From NCBI RefSeq assembly GCF_001813675.1, contig NZ_KV813650.1, positions 253,114 through 317,113 on the forward strand: DNA of 64,000 nt. Reading direction: 5' to 3'. The translations under genes were made by a program, and so were the position numbers. The stretch comes from Streptococcus sp. HMSC078D09. GTDB taxonomy: Bacteria > Bacillota > Bacilli > Lactobacillales > Streptococcaceae. Under the pieces are notes generated by a model. That model did no database searches and was not told the DNA's origin. It worked only from the letters and a program-made list of their open reading frames with translations. Positions 50,957 to 60,700 of this stretch are shown piece after piece; position 1 is the stretch's first letter, and every line of letters begins with the position of its first letter.

Positions 50957-51055
50957 TCAACTCCACTCCTTTCTGACCTAGGCACTTCACTATATTATAA
51001 CACCAACATAACTTTGTAGCAACTGTATTATAATAGTTTTGGGCCTTTGAAGGTA

Positions 51056-51207
51056 CAAAAAAATCCTGATCCGAAGACCAGGATTCGAGGCACCTTTCAG
51101 TGAGAACAGCCGGTTCACACAACTATTCAAGGTCCGCTCCTGCGTTACAATTGAATGTAGACCTCCTCAGCGCAAAAGGCTCCTAAGAGCCAATCGACTC
51201 ATCGCAT
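51056..51207 (-). ncRNA. Small structured RNA of unknown family, strongly promoted
   Basis: On -: TTGACT (51241-51236), 16 bp, TGA-TATAAT (51219-51214), giving a start near 51207. The transcript holds GGCTC-TTA-GAGCC, an AGGTC/GACCT helix closed by GAGG/CCTC, GTGTGAA/TTCTCAC, and ends in the terminator AATCCTGGTC-TTCG-GATCAGGATT plus T7. No start codon with a ribosome site was found in it. It does not fit SRP RNA, tmRNA, RNase P or a T-box by motif. It may be free or a leader of the DUF3137-lemA genes. Confidence 0.6.
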
Positions 51208-51319
51208 GAGACTATTATATCATACTAATCGCTAGAGTCAAGAAGTAGATTTCATCAAGTAACGACTTGCTAGCTATTTGTTTAAAATATTATAGCATAC
51301 AAATAAGAAGTAACTCCAT

Positions 51320-52894
51320 CTACATCAAAGGTCCAATCAAAGAAAAGAGATAGCCACTCAGACGATGAGCTATAGGCATTTTAGACAAGCTATCCAGAGT
51401 AACTTCCTCTGAGAGAGCCTGGGTTTTCTCAAAATCTTCTTCAATCTTAAGCACTTCCAGATTTTTGTAGAGATAAACCCCATCTTCAAAATTTTGATAG
51501 AGACTTCGGTAGTCTGTATTAATGGTTCCTACAACAGCTTGTTTGTCATCAGATACATAAACTTTAGCATGGACAAAGCCTGGGGTATAACGGAAAATAC
51601 GGACGCCAGCATCCAAGAGCACTTTAAAATAGGTCGTCGCAATATCAAAGGCATACTGTTTATCTGGAATCCCTGGCATAATGATCCGAACATCTACTCC
51701 TCGTTTGGCCGCAAAAGTCATGGCTCTAACCAATTCGTCATCCAAGATCAAATAAGGGGTCATGATGTGAACATAATCGGTCGATGTATTCAGTAAATGA
51801 AGATAAACATCCTCAGCCACCTTATGATAAGTCAATGGAGAATTGCCATAAGGAAGAACCAAGCCTTGACCCTTCCTTTGTTGAGGTTTTTCTTGTAGAT
51901 AGCGCTCCATATCCCTTTTATCTTCTATTCCAGTCACTGTCCACATGGTCAAAAAGAGAGTTTTTAGCGTTTGAACTGCTGAACCATCTAATCGAAGGGC
52001 CGTGTCCTTCCAATGACCAAAGCGTTCTCGTTTATTGACATACTCATCAGCGATATTAACGCCACCAGTATAAGCAACTTGACCATCAATTACTGTAATT
52101 TTTCGATGGTCTCGGTAATTGTAATAGGTTGATAGAATGGGCTTGACTGGCGAGAAGGCCTGAGCTTTTATCCCAACCTTGTGCAAGCGCTCGATATAAT
52201 CATAGGACAAGGTAGTCATCTCATTCATTCCATCAAACATGACACGAACGTCCAGACCTGCCTTGGCCTTCTCCTCCAAAATGGCTAAAATCTCGCCCCA
52301 CATGATCCCTTCGTCAATGATGAAATATTCCATGAAGATATAACGCTCTGCCTTTTTCAAATCCTCCAACAAGGCTGGAAGCATGTCATCTCCAAGTGGA
52401 AAATAGGTAACCTCTGTGTTTCTGTAGATAGGAAACTTGGCTGGACTATGCTCCAAAAAATAAGCTAATTTCTGTAATTGGCGATCACTTTGGGATAAAT
52501 AATCAGCAACTTCTGGATCTGTGCTTAGATAGTCAGATGCCTGCACTGTAACATCCTCAAGCCGCTTCTTCAAGCGTCTCACACCCAAATCAGCTAACGA
52601 AAAGTAAAGCAGAGCCGTCCCAAAAATTGGAAAGAGTGCAATGATAATCACCCAGGACAGTTTGGAACGAGAATTCATGGAACGATTGAGCAAGTAAAAG
52701 AAGGTAAAGACACTCAACAAGTGTTCCCATAAGATAATGGATGGGAAATGCTCTTGTAGACTGAGATATGAAAAGACAAGAAAGGCCAATTCCAGTAAGA
52801 AGAATAGGAGGATGGGAACCTTTCGGTTAAGTAGAATTTTGGCCCATCTTGAGGGCTTTTGAGGTAACAGTCTAGCACATTGTTCTTGAGTCAT
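51320..52894 (-). CDS. cls: Cardiolipin synthase
   Basis: 524 residues. Two to three N-terminal membrane helices, then two phospholipase D domains: first HKD as HRKITVIDGQVAYTGGVN (about 265), second as HAKVYVSDDKQAVVGTINTD (about 435). It condenses two phosphatidylglycerols to cardiolipin. Single gene, with AAAGAGG before the start and a short end sequence (GYLFSLIGPLM) typical of Firmicute Cls. Confidence 0.95.
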   Translation of the reverse strand: MTQEQCARLLPQKPSRWAKILLNRKVPILLFFLLELAFLVFSYLSLQEHFPSIILWEHLLSVFTFFYLLNRSMNSRSKLSWVIIIALFPIFGTALLYFSLADLGVRRLKKRLEDVTVQASDYLSTDPEVADYLSQSDRQLQKLAYFLEHSPAKFPIYRNTEVTYFPLGDDMLPALLEDLKKAERYIFMEYFIIDEGIMWGEILAILEEKAKAGLDVRVMFDGMNEMTTLSYDYIERLHKVGIKAQAFSPVKPILSTYYNYRDHRKITVIDGQVAYTGGVNIADEYVNKRERFGHWKDTALRLDGSAVQTLKTLFLTMWTVTGIEDKRDMERYLQEKPQQRKGQGLVLPYGNSPLTYHKVAEDVYLHLLNTSTDYVHIMTPYLILDDELVRAMTFAAKRGVDVRIIMPGIPDKQYAFDIATTYFKVLLDAGVRIFRYTPGFVHAKVYVSDDKQAVVGTINTDYRSLYQNFEDGVYLYKNLEVLKIEEDFEKTQALSEEVTLDSLSKMPIAHRLSGYLFSLIGPLM

Positions 52895-52994
52895 AAAAAC
52901 CTCTTTCGTATAAAAACATCTTCTATGCTGAATAATTTATGGATTGTTTCAAGTGATATGGAGCTTTCATTTAGCTACTACTCCTTAACAGCTC

Positions 52995-53504
52995 TTACTT
53001 GATTTTTCTCACCGGCCCTTCGATCGTCTTTTGCATCCAGACGATATCATGCCATTTGTTGAACTTATAGCCAATCTTTGGGAAATGAGCCACTTGAACA
53101 TAGCCTCGCTTTTCATGCATGGAAATGCTCGCTTCGTTCGGAACTGCGATACAAGCCAGAAAGCGTAAGTAGCCTCGTGCTTGCAACTCCTCTTCTAAGG
53201 CCGTATAAAGAGCCGATCCGATCCCTTGTCCACGCGCTTCTTTTGCGACATAAATAGATAATTCAGTGGTCCAATCATAGGCAGCGCGTGCATAATAGGT
53301 CGAGGCATAGGCATACCCCATAACTTTCCCATCCACTTCTGCGACCAAATAAGGAAATTGGGTCAGCGTTTTTGCGATGCGTCTTTCAAATTCCTGGACA
53401 GTCGGCACATCGAGCTCAAAGGTAATGGCTGTCTCTGTCACATAAGGTTGGTAAATCGCTCGGATAGCTGCTGCATCGCTGAGCTGAACGGGTCGAATCA
53501 TCAT
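52995..53504 (-). CDS. GNAT acetyltransferase, phosphinothricin acetyltransferase-like
   Basis: 169 residues. The N-terminus MIRPVQLSDAAAIRAIYQPYV and ITFELDVPTVQEFERRI are typical of the PAT/bar-like subgroup; the acetyl-CoA loop is VAKEARGQGIGSALYTALEE (about 90-105). It probably acetylates a small amine such as methionine sulfoximine-like compounds or amino acids; the substrate is not fixed by sequence. The start has AGGAGG. Confidence 0.88.
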   Translation of the reverse strand: MMIRPVQLSDAAAIRAIYQPYVTETAITFELDVPTVQEFERRIAKTLTQFPYLVAEVDGKVMGYAYASTYYARAAYDWTTELSIYVAKEARGQGIGSALYTALEEELQARGYLRFLACIAVPNEASISMHEKRGYVQVAHFPKIGYKFNKWHDIVWMQKTIEGPVRKIK

Positions 53505-53581
53505 GGTGGCCTCCTAATTAGATTATACCTAGTATACCGATCTGCCTTCTCACTGTCAATGAAGGACTAGCAGCAAGCAAA

Positions 53582-53608
53582 AAATCCTGGAATTGTATCC
53601 AGGATTTC
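53582..53608 (-). terminator. Terminator of the beta-helix protein gene
   Basis: AAATCCTGGA and TCCAGGATTT form the stem, followed by T5 on the - strand. Confidence 0.85.
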
Positions 53609-53616
53609 CATCCTTC

Positions 53617-55647
53617 TTAAACCGTTTGACTTAACCCCATCATCCGGTAAAGGAACAAAGCACTCGGAGCTTTCAAAAAGCTCTTTTGCTTGGAATATGT
53701 TGCTTTTAAGACATAGTTAGGTTTGACTGTTTTAGTGACTGTCTTTGCTTGTTTAAGATTCAGACCGGTTTGTTTCTTAGACAGTTGAACTTTCGAAGGT
53801 TGATGGGGGACTTTCACTGCACTTACTTGAAGGTTTTTTTCTTTCACTCTCAAGGCTTGTCCAACTGGTTTTGAAACGGAGGCAGACACTCCTCCTTGAG
53901 CTGGATGAGAGAGTTGACCCATGGTTTGATTGTTTCTGACTTCGACATGATTTAGGATACCTCCATTTGGATTGAGGTGATCGGTCACACCTGTATCAAA
54001 TGGCGCTAAAAATACATTGTCCTCAATGGTGACATTTTTAATATCTCCATAGCGCGTTTCAACATCAATCGATCCACGATGCTTGTTGTAGATATCGCTC
54101 TTCGTTCCTGTACGCTCCAAGAGATTGTGGTGAACCCGAATTCCTTCTTCATTCAGATCAAAGTTATGGCCCTTAAAGACAGTCGTCAAGCGAATTCCGG
54201 CATCACCGATATTGTCTTTAATCCGATTGTAGGCGATCTCATGGCCTTTTCCACCAAAGATTCCAACACCACCAGCGCGCCAACCGAGTTCAATTGTATT
54301 GTGCAGGAATTTATTGTTTTCTGCTACTGCCGATTCTGTTCCATCCGCAATACTTGACCAGCTGGCTAGTCCGTCATCTCCATTCCCACGGATACTAGAA
54401 TTACGGACAATCGAATTCTTAGTCCCTTGGGCAAAGTTGACTCCGTCAGCCAGGTTATTGCGCAAACGGACATTTTCTACTACTAGACCATCTGTGTACT
54501 TCATATAATTTTTTCCAGCATAATCGCCAATCCACATGCCGACTTCAAAATGTTCGGCCCAAATATCATGAATATGAGAATTCTTACCTGGCGTTCCAGA
54601 AATGGCCTTGTACTGAGCATTTTCACCATAGCGTGAACGAAGGTTGGAAGAAAGATAGACATCGCTAAATTCAACATGGTTGTCTTGGTGAAGGAAGTCA
54701 AATCCACCGCCACCAGCTTGGTCACTAGTGAAATGCAGTTGGGTATGCCAGATACCAGCCCCTGAAATCTTCATATCAGAAGCATCGATACCGACTTTTC
54801 GATTGAGATTAAAACGCCCAGCTGGGATATAGACATTTTTACCGGTTTGTTTTGCCTCATAAATCGCATCATAGAGGGCCTGGCTATCATCAGTATCATC
54901 GTTTGGCGTAGCTCCTTTAGAAACAATATTGATAGCATTGTCCCCTTGAGCAATCGGGTCTGGAGCTTGCTCGAATTCCACAAAGTCAAGACCATAATGG
55001 ACGTCATCTGACCTGTTTTTCACCAGTGAAACCACATCTCCTTTTTGAAGTTGAATGCCTGGAAGGAGGCTGTGTACTTCATCAAATTGGAACCGAGCGC
55101 GTGTATCCGCCTGGGCACTATCATGAATACCTTTGTCATTCAAGTACTGCCAGTTAGACGTAGACGAAAGATCCAATTGTTTTACACTGTGACCATTCAC
55201 CTGTACATCGAGTTGTCCACTGGCTCCATCTGGTACCGTGTAGCGTACAGTTAAGGCATTAGCTGGTTCATTGACCTTAAAGGAGACACCATCTCCCATT
55301 TCTTTTAAAGCGACATAAGTCTGATCAGAAGCTTCAATAGCTGTTGATTGACTGTCTTGAAACTGCTCTACCTCTGCTTTTCCAAGGAGGTTCCCTTTGT
55401 CTGCCTCATAACGGGTGTAAGGCATGGATGCTCCATATTGGCTGGTATCTACTTGAGAGCTTGCGGGATCAGAGGTTGTCGCTTCTTGCCCTTGTGTTTG
55501 GACTAGTGCCTGCTCTCCAGCTTGATCAGCTGCCACAGATTGTCCAGTCAAAAAACAAGCCCCCATGATCGCAATCACGACAGAAAAGACTCCAAGCTTA
55601 GACTTGCGAATGCCAAAAATGATATCTTTGTTTAAATGATTCATCAC
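53617..55647 (-). CDS. Secreted CBM plus parallel beta-helix protein
   Basis: 676 residues. The signal peptide is of the YSIRK type in altered form (FGIRKSKLGVFSVV, then cleavage near SVAA). Residues about 75-225 look like a CBM6/35 carbohydrate-binding domain (YTRYEADKGNLLGKAEV, then VHYGLDFVEFEQAP). From about 235 a right-handed beta-helix follows: INIVSKGATPNDDTDDSQALYDAI, then many N-x-I/V coils (NVRLRNNLADGVNF, RNSSIRGNGDDGL). This order resembles mycodextranase-like glucanases. There is no LPXTG motif, and the last 80 residues are basic. Its target glycan is unknown. Confidence 0.8.
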   Translation of the reverse strand: MMNHLNKDIIFGIRKSKLGVFSVVIAIMGACFLTGQSVAADQAGEQALVQTQGQEATTSDPASSQVDTSQYGASMPYTRYEADKGNLLGKAEVEQFQDSQSTAIEASDQTYVALKEMGDGVSFKVNEPANALTVRYTVPDGASGQLDVQVNGHSVKQLDLSSTSNWQYLNDKGIHDSAQADTRARFQFDEVHSLLPGIQLQKGDVVSLVKNRSDDVHYGLDFVEFEQAPDPIAQGDNAINIVSKGATPNDDTDDSQALYDAIYEAKQTGKNVYIPAGRFNLNRKVGIDASDMKISGAGIWHTQLHFTSDQAGGGGFDFLHQDNHVEFSDVYLSSNLRSRYGENAQYKAISGTPGKNSHIHDIWAEHFEVGMWIGDYAGKNYMKYTDGLVVENVRLRNNLADGVNFAQGTKNSIVRNSSIRGNGDDGLASWSSIADGTESAVAENNKFLHNTIELGWRAGGVGIFGGKGHEIAYNRIKDNIGDAGIRLTTVFKGHNFDLNEEGIRVHHNLLERTGTKSDIYNKHRGSIDVETRYGDIKNVTIEDNVFLAPFDTGVTDHLNPNGGILNHVEVRNNQTMGQLSHPAQGGVSASVSKPVGQALRVKEKNLQVSAVKVPHQPSKVQLSKKQTGLNLKQAKTVTKTVKPNYVLKATYSKQKSFLKAPSALFLYRMMGLSQTV

Positions 55648-55785
55648 ACATTTCTCCTTTTATTTTTTACAACGATTCTATCCTAATAAAAATTATCATG
55701 ACAAACAAGGTGAATTGTGTGAATATTCTGTATCAATTTGTTGCAGAAATGTTAACCTTTTTATGTAGTAATAAAAGTGAGTAAG

Positions 55786-55822
55786 AAAAAAGAGGATGAG
55801 AATGCTTTCTCAAACCTCTTTT
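55786..55822 (-). terminator. Terminator of the ABC exporter operon
   Basis: On the - strand AAAAGAGGTTTGAGAAAG pairs with a CTCATCCTCTTTT arm and is followed by T. Confidence 0.8.
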
Positions 55823-55834
55823 GATGACACAAGC

Positions 55835-57613
55835 TTATTCCGCTTTTTTATTTGAAAATTGACTATTGTAGAGCTCATAGTAGAACCCTTTATCTGCTAA
55901 CAAGGATTGGTGATTTCCTTGCTCGATGATTTGGCCATCTTTGAGGACAAGGATTTTATCTGCTTCTTGAATGGTAGACAAGCGGTGAGCAATGACAAAA
56001 CTAGTCCGCCCTTTCATCAAATTCTTCATGGCTTTTTGAATCAAGAGCTCTAAACGCGTATCGACTGAAGACGTCGCTTCATCCAAAATCAAGATTTTAG
56101 GATCCGCTAGGAGCGCACGCGCAATGGTTAGGAGTTGCTTTTGGCCTAGAGAAATATTGCTAGACTCCTGGTTCATTTCCATATTGTAACCACCAGGAAG
56201 TGTCCGGATAAAATGATCGACATTGGCTGCCTTTGCAGCTTCCACAATTTCTTCATCCGTTGCTTCAAGATTACCAAAGCGAAGGTTTTCTTTGATGGTT
56301 CCTTCATATAACCAAGCATCCTGAAGCACCATTCCGAATTGTTTGCGGTAATCTTGGCGAGATAGATGACGAATATCATGACCATCGACTGTAATCGATC
56401 CTGCAGTCACATCGTAAAAGCGCATGAGCAGATTAATGAGGGTTGTTTTCCCTGCTCCAGTCGGTCCGACAATGGCCACCATTTCACCCGGTTTGACTTC
56501 TAGGTTGAAATCGCGAATCAAGGGTTTGTCCGCTACATATTGGAAATCAACGTTTTTAAAGCTAACCTGACCTGTCAAATCACCAGAGAGAGTTTCTGTC
56601 ACATCTGCTACTTCATCTGGTTCATCCATGACTTGGAAAATCCGATCTAGAGACGACTTGGCACTTTGTAGCTGCCCTGCCAATTGGGTTAAGTTTTGAA
56701 TGGGTTGGTTGATCTGCCAAACATATTGAACGAAGGCCTGCATATTCCCCACAGTCAAACGACCTGCTAACACTTGCAAGCCACCAAACAAAGCGATAAT
56801 GAGATAAGTCAAATCTGAAATCCCATTTAAAATCGGCATCATTAAGCCTGAAATGAAATTAGCCTTGAATCCTACTTTTTGAAGGTGATGGGTAATATCA
56901 TGAAACTCTTCCTGGGAAGATTTTTCCCGGACATAGAGCTTAAGGACATTAAAGCCTGTTAAATTTTCTTGTACAAATCCGTTCATTGCCCCCAAAACAT
57001 CTGCCTGCTCTTTAAAGTAAGGCTGCGATTTTTTCATGATAAATCGAGCACTGAAATAAGTGATCGGAATGGACAAGATGACCACTAGCCCCAGCTGGAT
57101 ATTTAAGTACAAGACCATGCTGATGACAAAGAGCAAGGTAAAGATAGCATTAACGATTTGTAAGAAGGACTGTTGCAAGGCATTCGAGACGGTTTCGACA
57201 TCGCTAGTAAAACGTCCAAGCAAATCTCCGAACTGATGCCGGTCAAAATAGGAAACGGGAATGTGATTGATTTTATGAGACAAATCATTTCGCATGTCCT
57301 GAACGGTCTTTTGAACAGCATTGGTCATGAAGTAGTTGGAATAATAAGACCCCAACTCATAGAGGACCCCACGGAATAGATAGAGCGTCATAATGATCGC
57401 GATATAGGAGGTATTAAGACCAGCTCCTGCATGTCCTTTTGCCATATCCATGAGGTTCTTTGTCAACTCCGTAATCGCAAGCCCCAGAACAAAGGGTTCG
57501 ACCACACTCATGATGACACTTAGGATTTTTAAGAAAATGGACAAGCAAACTTCCAAGCGATAGGCTCTCAAATAAGTCCATAGTCTAGAAAAACTGTTTT
57601 GTTCTTGTTTCAT
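55835..57613 (-). CDS. Heterodimeric ABC exporter, catalytic-site subunit (LmrD/EfrD-like)
   Basis: 592 residues: six membrane helices then an ATPase. Walker A GPTGAGKTT and Walker B ILILDEATSSVD with the catalytic Glu intact, but the signature is ISLGQKQ rather than LSGGQ. In heterodimeric exporters this division is typical: this subunit supplies the working Glu while the partner supplies the intact signature. It starts 13 bp after the partner gene. Probable multidrug efflux. Confidence 0.88.
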   Translation of the reverse strand: MKQEQNSFSRLWTYLRAYRLEVCLSIFLKILSVIMSVVEPFVLGLAITELTKNLMDMAKGHAGAGLNTSYIAIIMTLYLFRGVLYELGSYYSNYFMTNAVQKTVQDMRNDLSHKINHIPVSYFDRHQFGDLLGRFTSDVETVSNALQQSFLQIVNAIFTLLFVISMVLYLNIQLGLVVILSIPITYFSARFIMKKSQPYFKEQADVLGAMNGFVQENLTGFNVLKLYVREKSSQEEFHDITHHLQKVGFKANFISGLMMPILNGISDLTYLIIALFGGLQVLAGRLTVGNMQAFVQYVWQINQPIQNLTQLAGQLQSAKSSLDRIFQVMDEPDEVADVTETLSGDLTGQVSFKNVDFQYVADKPLIRDFNLEVKPGEMVAIVGPTGAGKTTLINLLMRFYDVTAGSITVDGHDIRHLSRQDYRKQFGMVLQDAWLYEGTIKENLRFGNLEATDEEIVEAAKAANVDHFIRTLPGGYNMEMNQESSNISLGQKQLLTIARALLADPKILILDEATSSVDTRLELLIQKAMKNLMKGRTSFVIAHRLSTIQEADKILVLKDGQIIEQGNHQSLLADKGFYYELYNSQFSNKKAE

Positions 57614-57626
57614 CTGCTTCTCCTTT

Positions 57627-59363
57627 CTATTCCTCTGTTAATGATGGACTATCGAGCTGCGAATTAGCAATTTCACGATAGATCTCATTGCTTTCCATCA
57701 ATTCATCGTGGGTTCCTCGACCGACGATCTCCCCTTGGTCCAAGACAATAATTTGATCCGCATCCATAATGGTTCCCACGCGTTGCGCTACGATCAAGAC
57801 GGTCGCATCTCCTGTAACTTCTTTGAGGCGCTTGCGCAAAGTGGCATCCGTCTTGTAGTCTAAGGCAGAGAAGGAATCATCAAAAATAAAGACATCTGGA
57901 TCTTTGACAACGGCACGAGCGATGGACAAGCGTTGTTTTTGACCACCTGAAAGGTTGCTACCACCTTCTGCCAAATGCGTATCAAAGCGTTCCTCACGGC
58001 TGTCGATAAATTCCTTGGCTTGGGAAATTTCAGCCGCTTGTTCTAGCTCTTGTACAGAGGCATCTTCTTTCCCATAACGAAGGTTCTCAGCAATGGTTCC
58101 CGTAAAGAGCAAGGCCTTTTGCGGAATAAAACCAATCTTTTGGCGAAGGGCTTTCAGATTGTAGTCACGGACATCCACACCATCGACCAAAATCTTCCCA
58201 AGTGTTACATCATAGAATCGAGGAATCAACTGCACAAGTGAAGATTTCCCAGAACCGGTCGAGCCGATAAAGGCGATCGTTTCGCCAGGTTTGGCCTGAA
58301 AGGAAATGTTGTGAAGAACTGGACTCTCCGTCTCACCTGGATAAGCAAAGGTGACATTGTCAAATTCCAAATAGCCACGAGATGCTGTCTCTGTTACACC
58401 ATTCTCATTCGGATCAATCGAAATGGGCATGTCCATGATTTCCTTGAGACGACGGCTAGAAACCGCAGTACGAGGATACATAGTAAAGAGATTGGCTAAA
58501 AAGAGGAAAGATAAGAGCGCGTGGAAGCTATACTCAATAAAGGCAACCAGATCCCCAATTTTCAAACTACCGTCATGAAGAGGATCCAAAGCAAACCAGA
58601 CAATCGCCACAATCATAGCAATGATGATCTGCACAAATAGGGGTTCTGTCAAACCAGTTAGTTTGAACAATTTATTCGAGTTTTCCGCATAGACTTCATT
58701 TTCAGCCGCAAATTTCTCTTGCTGGAATTCTTCACGGGCAAAGGCACGAATCACACGAAGTCCAGTCAAATTTTCACGTGCAAATTGATTAAGATGGTCG
58801 AGGGTCTTTTGTTGCTTCTCGGAAAGTGGACGTGTCTTGACTGCTACATACCAGACGACGACAGCAAGAAATGGGACTGATACCGCTACAATCCACGCTA
58901 AAGAAGGACTGGTTGTCAAAATCAAGAGAACACTGGAAACCATCATCAAAGGGGTGATGACCCCCATCTTCAACATAGAATCCGCAAACTGCATCAAAAC
59001 AAAGGCATCAGAAGTCAAGCGAGTGACCAATGACGATACCCCGATTTGCTCATACTCGTGATGCGAGTACTCCTGTAACTTAGCATAGAGGTCATTGCGC
59101 ATATCGTGGACCATAGTGGTCGTTAGCTGGCCAACCGCGTAAGACAAGATAATCCGCCCCACAATCCCAAGCAAAATAATCGCAAACATGACCCAGCCCC
59201 AGAAATACAGCCGGTCCACATCACGCGGGTTAATCCCCTCATCAATCATGCGAGCAAGAATCGTTGGCAAGCCCAAATTGACAATAACAAACAGGACCGC
59301 TGAAAATAGATTCAAGGCTAGCCACTTGGGATACTTTTTCAAGTAAGACCAAATATAAAGCAT
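57627..59363 (-). CDS. Heterodimeric ABC exporter, degenerate-site subunit (LmrC/EfrC-like)
   Basis: 578 residues: six membrane helices, Walker A GSTGSGKSS, canonical signature LSGGQKQRLS, but Walker B reads VFIFDDSFSALD, with Asp in place of the catalytic Glu. That is the usual non-hydrolysing site of LmrCD/TM287-288-type exporters. Start 59363 (AAAGGAGA upstream) is preferred over the longer frame, since MLYIWSYLKKYPKW is the normal beginning. It is co-transcribed with the next gene. Confidence 0.88.
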   Translation of the reverse strand: MLYIWSYLKKYPKWLALNLFSAVLFVIVNLGLPTILARMIDEGINPRDVDRLYFWGWVMFAIILLGIVGRIILSYAVGQLTTTMVHDMRNDLYAKLQEYSHHEYEQIGVSSLVTRLTSDAFVLMQFADSMLKMGVITPLMMVSSVLLILTTSPSLAWIVAVSVPFLAVVVWYVAVKTRPLSEKQQKTLDHLNQFARENLTGLRVIRAFAREEFQQEKFAAENEVYAENSNKLFKLTGLTEPLFVQIIIAMIVAIVWFALDPLHDGSLKIGDLVAFIEYSFHALLSFLFLANLFTMYPRTAVSSRRLKEIMDMPISIDPNENGVTETASRGYLEFDNVTFAYPGETESPVLHNISFQAKPGETIAFIGSTGSGKSSLVQLIPRFYDVTLGKILVDGVDVRDYNLKALRQKIGFIPQKALLFTGTIAENLRYGKEDASVQELEQAAEISQAKEFIDSREERFDTHLAEGGSNLSGGQKQRLSIARAVVKDPDVFIFDDSFSALDYKTDATLRKRLKEVTGDATVLIVAQRVGTIMDADQIIVLDQGEIVGRGTHDELMESNEIYREIANSQLDSPSLTEE

Positions 59364-59507
59364 AGATGATTCTCCTTTTCCATAAATAATAACCTTGATC
59401 ACACAGAAAAGAGGGAGCGAGACGGAATCATTTTCAAAGAAAATCATTCCTGCCCCAGTCCCATCTGTAGTCTCATTCATTATACCAAACCAGCCATAAA
59501 AGTAAAG

Positions 59508-59532
59508 CAAAAGAGCAGGTCTCCCCGCTCTT
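59508..59532 (-). terminator. Terminator after lipoprotein paralog 1
   Basis: On -, AGAGCGGGGAGACCTGCTCT forms a stem followed by T. Confidence 0.7.
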
Positions 59533-59540
59533 CAGTCGCT

Positions 59541-59990
59541 TTATTTCGTGCGTTTGAGTTTAGCATTTTTAAGAATCATAAGATCCCCTTGGTTGCTATT
59601 ACTTAACTTAGAAAGATCAAATGTCAAATAGTCACCATCGACCTTGTATGTAATCTTTTCTCCACTACCATCATTTGACGAGATTGTTTTCTCTTTTTGA
59701 TTGATTTTGACATCATAAGATCGCTCATTCTTTTGACCAGCGACTTCACCCGCGATGCTGAGGGTTCCTTTAGAATCTTTGATCTTAATAGAAACTTCAA
59801 AATTAATAACGTCTCCAATAGACTCTAATTGACTACCTGATAAGCCTTGCTCCTCAAGAATTTTCTTGAGTTCAGTTTTTGATGGTTTGTAGACATAAGT
59901 CCCATTATCACTTTTGGCACCACATGCCACCAATAGGACTGTTGCAAAAACTGCAACGAAAGCTAAAAGAATACGTTTAATAGTTTTCAT
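59541..59990 (-). CDS. Small lipoprotein, paralog 1
   Basis: 149 residues. A lipoprotein signal with lipobox LLVAC (Cys about 24) is followed by GAKSDNGTYVYKPSKTEL. The mature part is a small beta-rich domain ending LKNAKLKRTK. It is one of three tandem paralogs (59541, 60099, 60701), each with its own ribosome site. Start 59990 follows TAGGAGA. I do not recognise the domain; the pattern of a lipid-anchored domain of about 125 residues is like DUF-type streptococcal lipoproteins. Confidence 0.8.
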   Translation of the reverse strand: MKTIKRILLAFVAVFATVLLVACGAKSDNGTYVYKPSKTELKKILEEQGLSGSQLESIGDVINFEVSIKIKDSKGTLSIAGEVAGQKNERSYDVKINQKEKTISSNDGSGEKITYKVDGDYLTFDLSKLSNSNQGDLMILKNAKLKRTK

Positions 59991-60098
59991 AATCAATCTC
60001 CTAATGTATTTTATAATCAGATTTTACCACTATTTTAATACCAATTCAAGATGTTTTAAAGAAGAAAAAGAGCAGATACTCTCTGCCCTTCTCTTGTA

Positions 60099-60551
60099 TT
60101 ATTTTGTACGTTTGAATTTAGCGTTTTTGAACATTTCCAAAGCGGCTTCATGACCTGAACTCTTTTCACCAGATAAATCAAAAGTGAACACATCGCCTGA
60201 AACTTTGTATTTAACCTTCTCACCTTCACCTGTTTTAGATTGAAGAGTTTTCTTTTGTTGGTCAACTTTCATATCAAATGATTGGTCAGTCTTTTGTCCC
60301 ATCATTTCACCTTTAATTTTAAGGCTACCTGTTTTATCTTTAATGGTCACTGAAACTTCCAATTTAACATTGTCAATCAATGCATCTACACTTGAACTTG
60401 GAGCACCTTGTTCTTCAAGGATTTCCTTCACTTCAGTTTTTGATGGTTTGTAGACATAAGTCCCGTTATCACTTTTGGCACCACATGCCACCAAGAGGAC
60501 TGCTGCAAAAACAGCTACTACAGCCAAAAGAATACGTTTAAAGTTTTTCAT
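60099..60551 (-). CDS. Small lipoprotein, paralog 2
   Basis: 150 residues. Lipobox VLLVAC, then GAKSDNGTYVYKPSKTEV, identical in that stretch to paralog 1 except for the last residue. Conserved later: VSVTIKDKTGSLKIKGEM, FDMKVDQQKKTLQSK, YKVSGDVFTFDLSG, MFKNAKFKRTK. Paralogs 1 and 2 are closest, pointing to a recent duplication. A terminator-like hairpin (about 60067-60088) follows. Confidence 0.8.
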   Translation of the reverse strand: MKNFKRILLAVVAVFAAVLLVACGAKSDNGTYVYKPSKTEVKEILEEQGAPSSSVDALIDNVKLEVSVTIKDKTGSLKIKGEMMGQKTDQSFDMKVDQQKKTLQSKTGEGEKVKYKVSGDVFTFDLSGEKSSGHEAALEMFKNAKFKRTK

Positions 60552-60700
60552 AACTTCTCCTTTTTAGTTAGATTCACCCTATTATATCAACAATTCAGAC
60601 ACACGGCAATGAAATATTACAAATGTAATACTCTTGTAATATATTTATCAACTAATATGTAACGATTAAAGAGGCAGGATCCGTACCTACGTTCGCTAAA

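Noticed and set aside
51056-51207. Signal recognition particle RNA or tmRNA
   Set aside because: The conserved GGAAGGAAGCAG-like SRP loop and tmRNA acceptor ends are missing. I left the RNA as unknown.
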